Shown here in pieces: positions 49,710-57,891 of a DNA stretch of 64,000 bases. The DNA comes from Pseudomonas sp. J452 (GTDB lineage: Bacteria > Pseudomonadota > Gammaproteobacteria > Pseudomonadales > Pseudomonadaceae). Under the pieces are notes generated by a model, which worked only from the letters and a program-made list of their open reading frames with translations, ran no database searches and had not been told where the DNA came from. Numbering within the stretch: the first letter of the stretch is position 1; each line of letters opens with the position of its first letter. Location: the NCBI RefSeq assembly GCF_024666525.1, contig NZ_CP088294.1, forward strand, positions 2,914,001 to 2,978,000. The letters are read 5' to 3'. The translations under genes were made by a program, and so were the position numbers.

Positions 49710-50636
49710 ATGGCCGGCATTCTCGATTCAGTGGATCAACGCACCCAACTGGTGGGAGAGAACCGCCTGGAAATCCTTATGTTCCGTCTGGCTGGCAGGC
49801 AACTGTTCGCCATCAACGTGTTCAAGGTCCAGGAAGTCCTGCAGCTGCCCAAGCTGACCCTGATGCCGCAGCGCCATCCGCACGTCTGCGGCGTGGTCAA
49901 CCTGCGCGGGCAGACCCTGCCGGTGATCGACCTGTCCCAGGCCATCGGCATGCGGCCGATTACCCCGAGCGAGAACAGCACCATCATCGTCACCGAGTAC
50001 AACCGCTCGGTGCAGGCCTTCCTGGTCGGTGGCGTGGATCGCATCCTCAACCTCAACTGGGAATCCATCCTGCCGCCGCCCGGTGGCGCCGGTCGCCAGC
50101 ATTACCTGACGGCGATCACCAAGGTCGACGACCAGATCGTCGAGATCATCGACGTGGAGAAGGTGCTGTCGGAAATCGCGCCGATGAGCACCAAGGTTTC
50201 CGACGAGAAACTCGCCGATCCGCTGCTGGCCAAGGCCGTGGGGCGCGAAGTGCTGCTGGTGGACGACTCCACCGTGGCCCTCAATCAGCTGCGCGAGACC
50301 ATGTCGCAGCTGGGCCTGCGTACGCATTCGGCCAGCGACGGCCTCAAAGCCCTGCAGCTGCTGAAGAAGTGGGCGGACAGCGGCGAGGTGATGACCGACA
50401 AGCTGCTGATGATCTTCACCGATGCGGAAATGCCGGAAATGGACGGTTATCGCCTGACCACGGAGATCCGCAACGACCCGCGCCTGAAAGACCTCTACGT
50501 GGTGCTGCACACCTCGCTGTCCGGCAGCTTCAACGAGGCCATGGTGAAGAAGGTCGGCTGCGACAACTTCCTTTCCAAGTTCCAGCCGGACAAGCTGGTC
50601 GATGTGATTCGCGAGCGCCTGCAGCTCGACGAATAA
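49710..50636 (+). CDS. cheV: Chemotaxis coupling protein CheV
   Basis: 308 residues. A CheW-like domain (about 15-165: FRLAGRQLFAINVFKVQEVL, RGQTLPVIDLSQAIG) is fused to a receiver domain (about 180-305) with phospho-acceptor Asp238 in TDAEMPEMDGYRL and the acidic VDDS start. Links chemoreceptors to CheA and adapts by phosphorylation. Stand-alone here, with no other chemotaxis genes nearby. Start after ACAGGAG. Confidence 0.93.
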   Translation: MAGILDSVDQRTQLVGENRLEILMFRLAGRQLFAINVFKVQEVLQLPKLTLMPQRHPHVCGVVNLRGQTLPVIDLSQAIGMRPITPSENSTIIVTEYNRSVQAFLVGGVDRILNLNWESILPPPGGAGRQHYLTAITKVDDQIVEIIDVEKVLSEIAPMSTKVSDEKLADPLLAKAVGREVLLVDDSTVALNQLRETMSQLGLRTHSASDGLKALQLLKKWADSGEVMTDKLLMIFTDAEMPEMDGYRLTTEIRNDPRLKDLYVVLHTSLSGSFNEAMVKKVGCDNFLSKFQPDKLVDVIRERLQLDE

Positions 50637-50684
50637 GCTGCCACTGGCGCGACGGGCTTGAGCTGGTCGCGTGCTCGCCGTATA

Positions 50685-50713
50685 ACCGGCATCTTTCCCT
50701 CAAGGATGCCGGT
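50685..50713 (+). promoter_or_regulatory. Hairpin enclosing the ribosome-binding site of the MOSC gene
   Basis: ACCGGCATC and GATGCCGGT pair perfectly (nine pairs) around an 11-base loop. The Shine-Dalgarno AAGGA (50702-50706) lies at the loop/stem edge and the hairpin closes one base before the ATG. No T-run follows, so a translational switch or weak barrier is more likely than a terminator for cheV. Confidence 0.5.
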
Positions 50714-50714
50714 C

Positions 50715-51518
50715 ATGCAACTCGCCTCCCTCTATCGCTACCCACTCAAGTCAGGCAAGGCCGAAAGCCTGGCCAGCGTGCGCCTGGATGCCTTGGGCGT
50801 GGTCGGCGATCGGCGCTGGATGCTGGTGGAGGAGGGCAGTGGCCGTTTCCTCACCCAGCGCCTGTTGCCGCAGATGAGCCAGCTCTCGGCGCTGTGGAAT
50901 GCGGCGGGCGGGCTGACCCTCAGCGCGCCGGGGCATGACAGCCTGGATGTGCCGCTGCCGGAGGCCGATAGCGACTTGCGCGGGGTGACCGTCTGGCGCG
51001 ACAGCCTGCGCGTGCCGGATGCCGGTGATGCCGCCGCCGAGTGGCTGAGCTCCTTTATCGGCCGTGCCTGCCGCCTGGTGCAGGTGCCGGAAAGCCGCGC
51101 ACGGCAGGTTGATACCGGCTATGCCCAGCCCGGCGACAAGGTGGCGTTTGCCGACGGTTTTCCGCTGCTGCTGATTGGCCAGGCTTCGCTGGACGACCTG
51201 TCGGCACGCGTCGGCCGGCCGCTGGAGATGCTGCGCTTCCGCCCAAACCTGGTGGTGCAGGGCAGCGCGGCCTTTGCCGAGGACAGCTGGAAGCGTATCC
51301 GCATCGGTGCGCTGGAATTCGAGGTGGCCAAGGGCTGCAGCCGCTGCGTGCTGACCACCATCGACCCGCAGACCGGCGAGCGTAGCGCCGACCGCGAGCC
51401 GCTGACCACCCTGAAGACCTACCGCGAGCGCGAAGGCGAGGTGTATTTCGGCCAGAACCTGTTGCCGCGTGGTATCGGCGAATTGCAGGTCGGCATGTCA
51501 GTGGAAGTGCTGGAGTAG
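50715..51518 (+). CDS. MOSC-domain protein, YcbX/mARC-like
   Basis: 267 residues. An N-terminal MOSC beta-barrel (MQLASLYRYPLKSGKAESL) precedes the MOSC domain (about 100-265) whose conserved Cys is in KGCSRCVLTTIDPQTGERS; family members bind sulfurated molybdenum cofactor and reduce N-hydroxylated compounds. ATG 50715 fits the AAGGA site; an ATG nine bases upstream does not. The TAG stop is within the GTAG of a REP. In this window it shares molybdenum relevance with mobA/moaB/moeA, 9 kb away. Confidence 0.87.
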   Translation: MQLASLYRYPLKSGKAESLASVRLDALGVVGDRRWMLVEEGSGRFLTQRLLPQMSQLSALWNAAGGLTLSAPGHDSLDVPLPEADSDLRGVTVWRDSLRVPDAGDAAAEWLSSFIGRACRLVQVPESRARQVDTGYAQPGDKVAFADGFPLLLIGQASLDDLSARVGRPLEMLRFRPNLVVQGSAAFAEDSWKRIRIGALEFEVAKGCSRCVLTTIDPQTGERSADREPLTTLKTYREREGEVYFGQNLLPRGIGELQVGMSVEVLE

Positions 51519-51575
51519 CCCGGATGCAATCCGGGGGCTTTCTCGGTAGCCATTCCCGGATTGCATCCGGGCTAC
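51515..51575. repeat. Inverted REP pair overlapping the MOSC-gene stop
   Basis: GTAG plus CCCGGATGCAATCCGGG at 51515-51535 and the inverse unit at 51555-51575, 19 bases between. The GTAG at 51515-51518 contains the TAG stop codon of the MOSC gene. Confidence 0.88.
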
Positions 51576-51591
51576 GGTTCTGTTTGCTTTA

Positions 51592-51786
51592 GAACCTGTT
51601 CATGAGCTTGCGAGCTAGAGAAAAACAAGGCGAAGACAGCTGAGGAAGCGGAGTTGACTGGTGTCAATGAGCATGACTCGTTGCACTCGCCCTGCGGGTC
51701 GCGCTAAAGCGCGCTAGTCACAGGTGACTTTCCGAAGCTGTCTTCAACGCAGTTTTTCCGACGCGCAGCTGCTCATGGGCAGGTTC
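51592..51786 (+). mobile_element. MITE-like repeat, copy C (long form)
   Basis: 195 bases: GAACCTGTTCA at the left and GCAGGTTC at the right, with inner words shared with copies A and B (GCGAGCTAGAG, ACAAGGCGAA, GAGGAAGCGGAGTT, TCAATGAGCAT, CCGACGCGCAGC). It is 55 bases longer than A and B because of an extra GC-rich hairpin segment in the middle. The right end directly abuts the TGA stop of slt (minus strand, 51787-51789). Confidence 0.7.
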
Positions 51787-53715
51787 TCACTGATCGTCGA
51801 AGAAGCGTTCATGCCAGTCCACCAGCGGTGTGGGGGCGTTGAGCTTCTGTCCGTAGATCACCGAGTAAGACAGCACGTTCTGCACGTACTGGCGGGTTTC
51901 GTCGAACGGGATGTTCTCCACCCACACGTCGAAGGCCAGGTGGTCGGCGCCGCGCAGCCACTGGCGCACGCGCCCCGGGCCGGCGTTATAGGCAGCCGAG
52001 GCGAGCACGCGGTTGCCGTTGAACTGGCCGTGCACCTGGCTCAGGTAGGCGGCGCCGAGCTGGATGTTCTTCTCCGGCACTAGGGCCTGCTGCGGGTTAG
52101 CTAGGGCAATGCCGAACTTGCGCGCGGTTTCCTTGGCCGTGGCCGGCATCAGCTGCATCAGGCCCATGGCGCCGACCGGTGAGCGGGCGTCGGCCATGAA
52201 GGCGCTTTCCTGGCGGGTGATGGCGAACACCCAGCTGGAATGCAGGCCGCGCAGCTTGGCCTGTTGCGTCAGGCTGGCTTTGTGCGCCATCGGGAAGCGG
52301 ATATCCAGGTCGTCCCAGTACTGCGCCTGGCTGATGGTGCGGATGGCCGGGAAGTACCACTCTTTATCGAAGGCCAGGCGGGCCTGGGCGACCAATTCGT
52401 CGCGGCTGAACAGGCGACTGACGTGATACCACTCGCGGCGCCCGTCGACGATCTGGCCACGGTCGTGGAACTCCAGGGCGCGGCGAATGCCGGCGGTATT
52501 GCGGACCTTCTGCACCAACTGCGGGTCGAGGGCCAGTGGCTTGTTGTTCAGGCTGTAAGGCGATTCGATGCGGTCGGCGGCGAGGAAGCCGTAGAAGTCA
52601 CGCTCCTTGGCCAGCGGCTGATACAGGGCCTGCACTTGCGGGTTTTGCGGCTGCGCCAGTTGCAGACTGCGTGCTTGCCAGTAGCGCCAGCGGGGCGTTG
52701 AGGCCAGATCGGCCGGTAGGCGGCTGGTCAGCTGGTAGGCATCGTCCCAGCGCCCGTGGCGCAGCAGCAGGCGGGCGCGCCATTCGGAAACGGTGTTGTC
52801 GCGCAGCTGCGGATCGTACTTGCTCATCACGTCCAGGCCGCGCATGTCGAAGCGCTTGGCCAGGGTCAGGCCGATCTCGCGGGCGATGGCGACTTTCTCA
52901 TCGTCGGAGAAACTCATCTTGCCGGCGTAGACGTCGAGCAGGCTCAGGGCCTTCTCCGGATCCTGGCGGGCCAGGCGGCGCAGACCCAGGCCGACGACAT
53001 CGGCCATGGCCCGGTCGGCCGGGGTGAAGCGGGCGCTCTGAGTCAGCAGCAGCGGCTTTTGCGCCACCTCGACCAGCAGCTTGCCTTGCTTGTCGAGGCT
53101 CGGCAGGCCTTTGACCAGGTAGCTGGCGAGGCCATAGTTGCGCGCTTCGGCGGCCAGTTTGGCGCGTTTCCAGCGGCGCTCCTCGGTCAGTTGGCCGTCG
53201 GCGCGCCAGATGTTGAAGAGTACGTCGCAGGCTTCCGGCTGGGATTTGCCGACCAGCCAGAGCTTCTCGGTGGTGACATTGCCTTCGGCCTTCATGCCGT
53301 GCTTGAGCTGGTACTGGCCGTAGAGGCAGTCCAGTTCGGTGAAATTCAGCTTGGGATCGTAGTAATTGATGAAGGTCTGCCATTCACCGCGTTCGGCCAG
53401 CCAGCGCAACCAGCGCAGCTTCATCCAGCCGGCTTGTGGCAGGTCGCCATGCTCGGTGAGAAATTTCTCGATTTCTTCATTGCTGGCCCATTTCAGCCGG
53501 GCGGTCAGCTCGTCATAGGCCAGATAAGGTTCCAGCGGGTAGTCGCGCAGGGCATCGGCATAGCGCAGGTAGGGGCCCTTGTTGCCCTTGGCCAGGGCGC
53601 GCTTGGCCTCGTCGTACATCTGGCGTTGTTGCGCCAGGCTGGCCGCATGGGCGCTGGGCAGGCTGAAGGTGCAGAGAAGCAGGCAGGAACACAGGCTGAG
53701 CAGAGAACGGCGCAT
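51787..53715 (-). CDS. slt: Soluble lytic murein transglycosylase
   Basis: 642 residues. Signal peptide at about 1-24 (LLLCTFSLPSAHA before ASLAQQ). A long helical superhelical U-domain (about 30-450) is followed by the lysozyme-like SLT domain in the last 170 residues: WVFAITRQESAF with the catalytic Glu, SPVGAMGLMQLMPATA, and AYNAGPGRVRQW. Cleaves peptidoglycan to 1,6-anhydro products in the periplasm. The stop abuts repeat copy C. Confidence 0.94.
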   Translation of the reverse strand: MRRSLLSLCSCLLLCTFSLPSAHAASLAQQRQMYDEAKRALAKGNKGPYLRYADALRDYPLEPYLAYDELTARLKWASNEEIEKFLTEHGDLPQAGWMKLRWLRWLAERGEWQTFINYYDPKLNFTELDCLYGQYQLKHGMKAEGNVTTEKLWLVGKSQPEACDVLFNIWRADGQLTEERRWKRAKLAAEARNYGLASYLVKGLPSLDKQGKLLVEVAQKPLLLTQSARFTPADRAMADVVGLGLRRLARQDPEKALSLLDVYAGKMSFSDDEKVAIAREIGLTLAKRFDMRGLDVMSKYDPQLRDNTVSEWRARLLLRHGRWDDAYQLTSRLPADLASTPRWRYWQARSLQLAQPQNPQVQALYQPLAKERDFYGFLAADRIESPYSLNNKPLALDPQLVQKVRNTAGIRRALEFHDRGQIVDGRREWYHVSRLFSRDELVAQARLAFDKEWYFPAIRTISQAQYWDDLDIRFPMAHKASLTQQAKLRGLHSSWVFAITRQESAFMADARSPVGAMGLMQLMPATAKETARKFGIALANPQQALVPEKNIQLGAAYLSQVHGQFNGNRVLASAAYNAGPGRVRQWLRGADHLAFDVWVENIPFDETRQYVQNVLSYSVIYGQKLNAPTPLVDWHERFFDDQ

Positions 53716-53900
53716 GACACTTCCGGGCAGAAGACAGTAGGGTGCAGGCTTCGCCGAGCACCAAATATGTCTAGCTTAGCCTTTTGCGCGATGTCGGTGA
53801 AAGCACGCCGCGTTAGCGTGATGTGTGATGCATAAATGCCAGCATGGATTGCCGGCAACTCAGTTAGAATGCGTCCCCGGTTTTTTGGAAGTCGCTCGTC

Positions 53901-55814
53901 ATGACCCTGCTCAAGTTCACCGAAGTTTCCCTGGCCTACGGCGCCATGCCGCTGCTGGACAAGGTGTCCTGGCAAATTGCCCGTGGCGAGCGCGCCTGCA
54001 TCATCGGTCGTAACGGCACCGGCAAGTCGAGCATGCTGCGCCTGGTCAAGGGCGATCAGATGGCCGATGACGGCGAAATCTGGCGCGCGCCAGGGCTGAA
54101 AATCGGCGAACTGCCGCAGGAGCTGCCGCGCGCCGACGAGCGGACGGTATTCGATGTGGTGGCCGAGGGCCTGGCCGGGGTCGGCGAGTTGCTGGCCCGT
54201 TATCACCACCTGAGCCAGAACATCCACACTGACGAAGACCTCAACCAGCTCATGCATGTGCAGCAGGAGCTGGAGGCGAAGGACGGCTGGCGCCTGCAGC
54301 AGCTGGTCGACAGTACCCTGAGCCGCCTGCAGCTACCGGCCGACAAGACTCTGGCCGAGCTCTCCGGTGGCTGGCGTCGCCGTGTGCTGCTGGCCCAGGC
54401 GCTGGTCTCCGAGCCCGATCTGCTGCTGCTCGACGAACCAACCAACCACCTGGATATCGGCGCCATTGCCTGGCTGGAAGAAGCGCTGCTGGGTTTCAAC
54501 GGTGCGGTTCTGTTTATTACCCACGATCGCTCCTTCCTGCAGAACCTGGCTACGCGCATCCTCGAGCTGGATCGCGGCGGCTTGATCGACTGGAACGGCG
54601 ACTACGCCAGCTTCCTGGTGCACAAGGAGCAGCAGCTGGCGGCGGAAGAAACCGCCAATGCCCTGTTCGACAAGCGTCTGGCCCAGGAAGAAGTGTGGAT
54701 TCGCCAGGGCATCAAGGCCCGCCGCACCCGCAACGAAGGGCGCGTGCGCGCACTCAAGGAAATGCGCCAGGAGCGCAGCGAGCGGCGTGAGCGCCAGGGC
54801 AAGGCCAATATCCAGCTGGAAACCGCGGACAAGTCCGGCAAACAGGTGATGGTGGTGGAGAGCGTCAGCTTCGCCCACCCAGGCGGCCCCAAGCTGGTCG
54901 ACGATTTCTCCTTCGTTCTGCAGCGCTCCGACCGCATCGGCCTGCTCGGCGCCAACGGTACGGGCAAGACCACGCTGCTGAAGATGTTGCTCGGCGATCT
55001 GCAGCCGACCAGCGGTAAGATCGAGGTGGGTACCAAGCTGGAAGTGGCGTATTTCGACCAATTGCGTCACCAGCTGGAGCCGGAAAAGACGGTGATCGAC
55101 AACGTCGCCGAGGGTCGCGACTTCATCACCATCGATGGCCAGAACCGCCATGTGCTTAGCTATCTGGGCGACTTCCTGTTCAGCCCGCAGCGTGCCCGTA
55201 CCCCGGTCAAGGCGCTGTCGGGTGGCGAGCGGGCACGACTGTTGCTGGCCAAGCTGTTCAGCAAACCGGCCAACCTGCTGGTGCTGGACGAACCGACCAA
55301 CGACCTCGACGTGGAAACCCTCGAGTTGCTCGAAGAGGTGCTGTTGAATTTCCCGGGCACCGTGCTGATGGTCAGCCACGACCGGGCCTTCCTCGACAAC
55401 GTGGTGACCAGCACCCTGGTGTTCGAGGGCGAAGGGCGCGTGCGCGAGTACGTCGGCGGTTACCAGGACTGGCTGCGCCAGGGCGGTTCGCCACGTCTGC
55501 TCGGTGTTGGTGAGAGCAAATCAGGTAAAGCAGAACTGAGCGCGGTGGCACCCGCTGCGCCGGTAGTGGAGCCCGCGGCGGAAGTACCGGCGGCCAAGAA
55601 GAAACTCAGCTACAAGCTGCAGCGTGAGCTGGAAGCGATTCCCGGGCAGATCGACGCCCTGGAAAAGCAGCTCGCAGAGCTCCAAGCGCAGATCGCCGCT
55701 CCGGCGTTCTATCAGCAGCCGGCGGTTACCACCGCGGCCGTGCTGGATCGCCTGCAGAGCCTGCAAGAAGAACTGGACCAGCTCTTGGAGCGTTGGGCCG
55801 AACTGGAAGCCTGA
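53901..55814 (+). CDS. uup: ABC-F ATPase, Uup type
   Basis: 637 residues with two ABC domains and no membrane part. Walker A GRNGTGKS at about 37-44 and GANGTGKT in the second half; signatures LSGGWRRRV and LSGGERARL; Walker B LLLLDEPTNHLD and LLVLDEPTNDLD. The C-terminal extension (about 560-637, a charged coiled coil after KKKLSYKLQRELEAI) is the DNA/RNA-binding tail that separates Uup from EttA and YheS. Acts on ribosomes and is linked to transposon excision in E. coli. The gene is headed by TTGGAAG before the ATG. Confidence 0.9.
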   Translation: MTLLKFTEVSLAYGAMPLLDKVSWQIARGERACIIGRNGTGKSSMLRLVKGDQMADDGEIWRAPGLKIGELPQELPRADERTVFDVVAEGLAGVGELLARYHHLSQNIHTDEDLNQLMHVQQELEAKDGWRLQQLVDSTLSRLQLPADKTLAELSGGWRRRVLLAQALVSEPDLLLLDEPTNHLDIGAIAWLEEALLGFNGAVLFITHDRSFLQNLATRILELDRGGLIDWNGDYASFLVHKEQQLAAEETANALFDKRLAQEEVWIRQGIKARRTRNEGRVRALKEMRQERSERRERQGKANIQLETADKSGKQVMVVESVSFAHPGGPKLVDDFSFVLQRSDRIGLLGANGTGKTTLLKMLLGDLQPTSGKIEVGTKLEVAYFDQLRHQLEPEKTVIDNVAEGRDFITIDGQNRHVLSYLGDFLFSPQRARTPVKALSGGERARLLLAKLFSKPANLLVLDEPTNDLDVETLELLEEVLLNFPGTVLMVSHDRAFLDNVVTSTLVFEGEGRVREYVGGYQDWLRQGGSPRLLGVGESKSGKAELSAVAPAAPVVEPAAEVPAAKKKLSYKLQRELEAIPGQIDALEKQLAELQAQIAAPAFYQQPAVTTAAVLDRLQSLQEELDQLLERWAELEA

Positions 55815-55834
55815 AGAGCCTGTCGGAGAGACGC

Positions 55835-56521
55835 ATGGCGATTGAGTACCGCATCACCCTGGATGACAACCATCAGTTCAGCTACAGGATCGAGCTGGAC
55901 CGGCCGTACGATGCCCAGAGTGCTGAAACGATGCCCAAGTGGACGCGCCTGGAGCATAACCAGTGCAGCAACTGCCCGTTGAGCAAGGACGAGTTCAGTC
56001 ACTGCCCGGCTGCCGTCGATCTGCATCGAGTGATCGAGGATTTCCAGGGCTTGCCGGCCGTGAAGAAGGCGCAGGTCTGGGTGCGTACCCCGGAGCGCGA
56101 GTACAACAAGCTGGTCGGCTTGGAGGAGGGCTTGCGCTCCTTGCTCGGGGTGATCATGGCGACCAGTGCCTGCCCGGTGCTGGCACGCCTGAAGCCGATG
56201 GCGCACAACCACCTGCCGTTCGCCAGCAGTCAGGAGTTCATCCTGCGCACCATTTCCCTATACCTGACCCGCCAGTATTTCAACTTCCGTGAGGGGCGTC
56301 GCCCGGATTGGGAGCTTAAAGGGTTGGTCAAGCAGTTCCAGCAGTTGCAGCTGGTCAATCAGGCCTTCTGGCAGCGGATTCTGGATGTCTGTGAAGGTGA
56401 TTCAAACCTCAAGGCCTTCCTCACCTTCTTCTCCATGTCGTCGAGCATGACCGTGTCGCTGGAGACGCAGCTGCAGAAGATCCGCCCGCTGGTCATGAGT
56501 GCCGGCGACGCCATCGAATAG
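55835..56521 (+). CDS. Conserved protein with CxxC-x8-C motif, function unknown
   Basis: 228 residues from ATG 55835 (CGGAGAG upstream). The N-terminal beta-rich part contains CSNCPLSKDEFSHC at about 46-59, a possible metal-binding site; the rest is helical. I recall it as an uncharacterised, conserved family in pseudomonads (possibly the one named DUF6901, unchecked). It follows uup by 20 bases and may share its transcript. Confidence 0.75.
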   Translation: MAIEYRITLDDNHQFSYRIELDRPYDAQSAETMPKWTRLEHNQCSNCPLSKDEFSHCPAAVDLHRVIEDFQGLPAVKKAQVWVRTPEREYNKLVGLEEGLRSLLGVIMATSACPVLARLKPMAHNHLPFASSQEFILRTISLYLTRQYFNFREGRRPDWELKGLVKQFQQLQLVNQAFWQRILDVCEGDSNLKAFLTFFSMSSSMTVSLETQLQKIRPLVMSAGDAIE

Positions 56522-56541
56522 GGCGCCTCGGCGCCCGGGGT

Positions 56542-56982
56542 TCAGCTCGGCTTCTTCAGGCGCACGGCCAATACGTCGCATGGCGCACCATGCAGCACGT
56601 CATTGGCCGTTGAGCCGAGCAGCAGGGCCAGGCCGTGGCGCCCATGGCTGCCGACCACGATCAGATCGCAGCCCTGTTCCGTCGCCAGGCGGTGAATCTC
56701 CTGGCGCGGTTGGCCGTATACAAGATGGCGCTGTTCGCTGACCAGTTGTGGGTAACGCCCGGCAAAGCTTTGCAGGCGCTCACGGGCCTGGTCGAACTGC
56801 TGCTGTTGCAGCAGCGACAGATCCATCGGCACGTCACCGCCAAAGGCCATCGCCATCGGTTCGATGATATGCACCAGGGACGCCTTGGCCGTGCTGCTGG
56901 TCGCCAGCTCCAAGGCGCGAACCACCACTGGGTGGCATTCTTCGGTCAGGTCGACGGCAATCAGAATGTGCTGATAGGGCAT
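56542..56982 (-). CDS. Universal stress protein, UspA family
   Basis: 146 residues, single Usp domain opening MPYQHILIAVDL. The usual ATP-binding G-2X-G-9X-G(S/T) motif appears as GSHGRHGLALLLGS, one residue short, so ATP binding is uncertain and it may belong to the UspA type that does not bind ATP. Convergent with the CxxC gene upstream, 20 bases between stops. Confidence 0.93.
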   Translation of the reverse strand: MPYQHILIAVDLTEECHPVVVRALELATSSTAKASLVHIIEPMAMAFGGDVPMDLSLLQQQQFDQARERLQSFAGRYPQLVSEQRHLVYGQPRQEIHRLATEQGCDLIVVGSHGRHGLALLLGSTANDVLHGAPCDVLAVRLKKPS

Positions 56983-57071
56983 GAGCGTTTCCTCCTTGGT
57001 TGAGGCAGCCTTTTATAAACAGTATGGCTTGCCTGCTTCATAACACAGGCTTTTGCCGCAGGGTGACAGAT

Positions 57072-57509
57072 ATGACCTGGTGGATCGTGGTTTTGCTGGT
57101 TGCTATGGCGCTCAGTCCGCTGGTCTGGCTGCGCCCTTCGCGCCTGCAGAGTGGGCAGATGGCCCAGCGTCTGGCGGCGCGTCGTCTGGGGCTGGGCATG
57201 CAGCTGACGCAGCAGGAGTGGCCGCATTGGCTGGAGTCCAGCCCGCCTCACAGCTGTGCCCAATACCATCGGCCCCGGCGCAGTGGTCGTAGCGATTGCT
57301 GGAGCTATTGGCAGAGCGCTCCGGGGCTGTGGCTCAACCAGTGGCGCGAACCTTGTAGCGACCCTGCGTTGCAGGAATGCCTACGCGAGTTGCCAGCGGA
57401 TGTCTACAAGGTAGAGGCCGGGGCGCAGATGATTGCGTTGTACTGGGGGGAGCGGGGTGGCGAGGTCGAGCTGGGTGCAATCGCCGGTGCATTAGCCAAG
57501 CTGGCCTGA
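57072..57509 (+). CDS. Small membrane-anchored protein, function unknown
   Basis: 145 residues from ATG 57072. One hydrophobic anchor at about 3-20, then a basic, Trp-rich region (RPSRLQSGQMAQRLAARRLG, GRSDCWSYWQSAPGLWLNQW) and a more ordinary C-terminus. I recall a similar orphan at the same place in P. aeruginosa. It diverges from the usp gene. No recognised domain. Confidence 0.7.
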   Translation: MTWWIVVLLVAMALSPLVWLRPSRLQSGQMAQRLAARRLGLGMQLTQQEWPHWLESSPPHSCAQYHRPRRSGRSDCWSYWQSAPGLWLNQWREPCSDPALQECLRELPADVYKVEAGAQMIALYWGERGGEVELGAIAGALAKLA

Positions 57510-57891
57510 TAGGTTTAGTGCCGCTATCCGTAGCATTATTTGCCCTGTGAATGTCCTTTATCAGAACGTCGAAGTGCTCTGGAATGCGGGTGTCGCTAGT
57601 GTTTTGTGGCTTTTAGGTCGATTCTGGTCATTGCGTGACGCTGTGCTCATTTGCTGCACCAGTGTCGGGCAATTGACAATTGCCTGGTTTTCACAGAATG
57701 TGTGCGCACCCAAGTCAAACGGGCGTATGAATTGAGTGTTTGCCGACCTCGGCAGCGCCTATACAGCCCGATTATCGCATCGGTGGGTGTGCCAAGCCGA
57801 TTGCGGCTATGCTCGACGGCTGCGCCGCGGGCAAGCCTGCTAGTTGGCTCCGATGTGTACTGTTCAGCTTCCATACCGTGGAGATCAGTTG
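57510..57891 (+). promoter_or_regulatory. Control region upstream of fadB
   Basis: 382 bases without a convincing gene; less GC-rich than the flanks. At 57668-57684 lies a perfect palindrome GGCAATTGACAATTGCC. Within it TTGACA (57673-57678) could be a consensus -35, followed after 17 bases by GAATGT, a weak -10. CAAAC at 57716 and GTTTG at 57738 are PsrA-like half-words but 17 bases apart instead of four, so they do not make a standard PsrA site. A 62-codon frame at 57547-57735 looks like chance. Confidence 0.5.

Noticed and set aside
57547-57735. 62-codon frame upstream of fadB
   Set aside because: No ribosome-binding site and no protein-like pattern; it overlaps the palindrome and the promoter-like element.
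57716-57742. PsrA binding site before fadBA
   Set aside because: CAAAC and GTTTG are present but 17 bases apart, whereas the known site has a spacer of about four.
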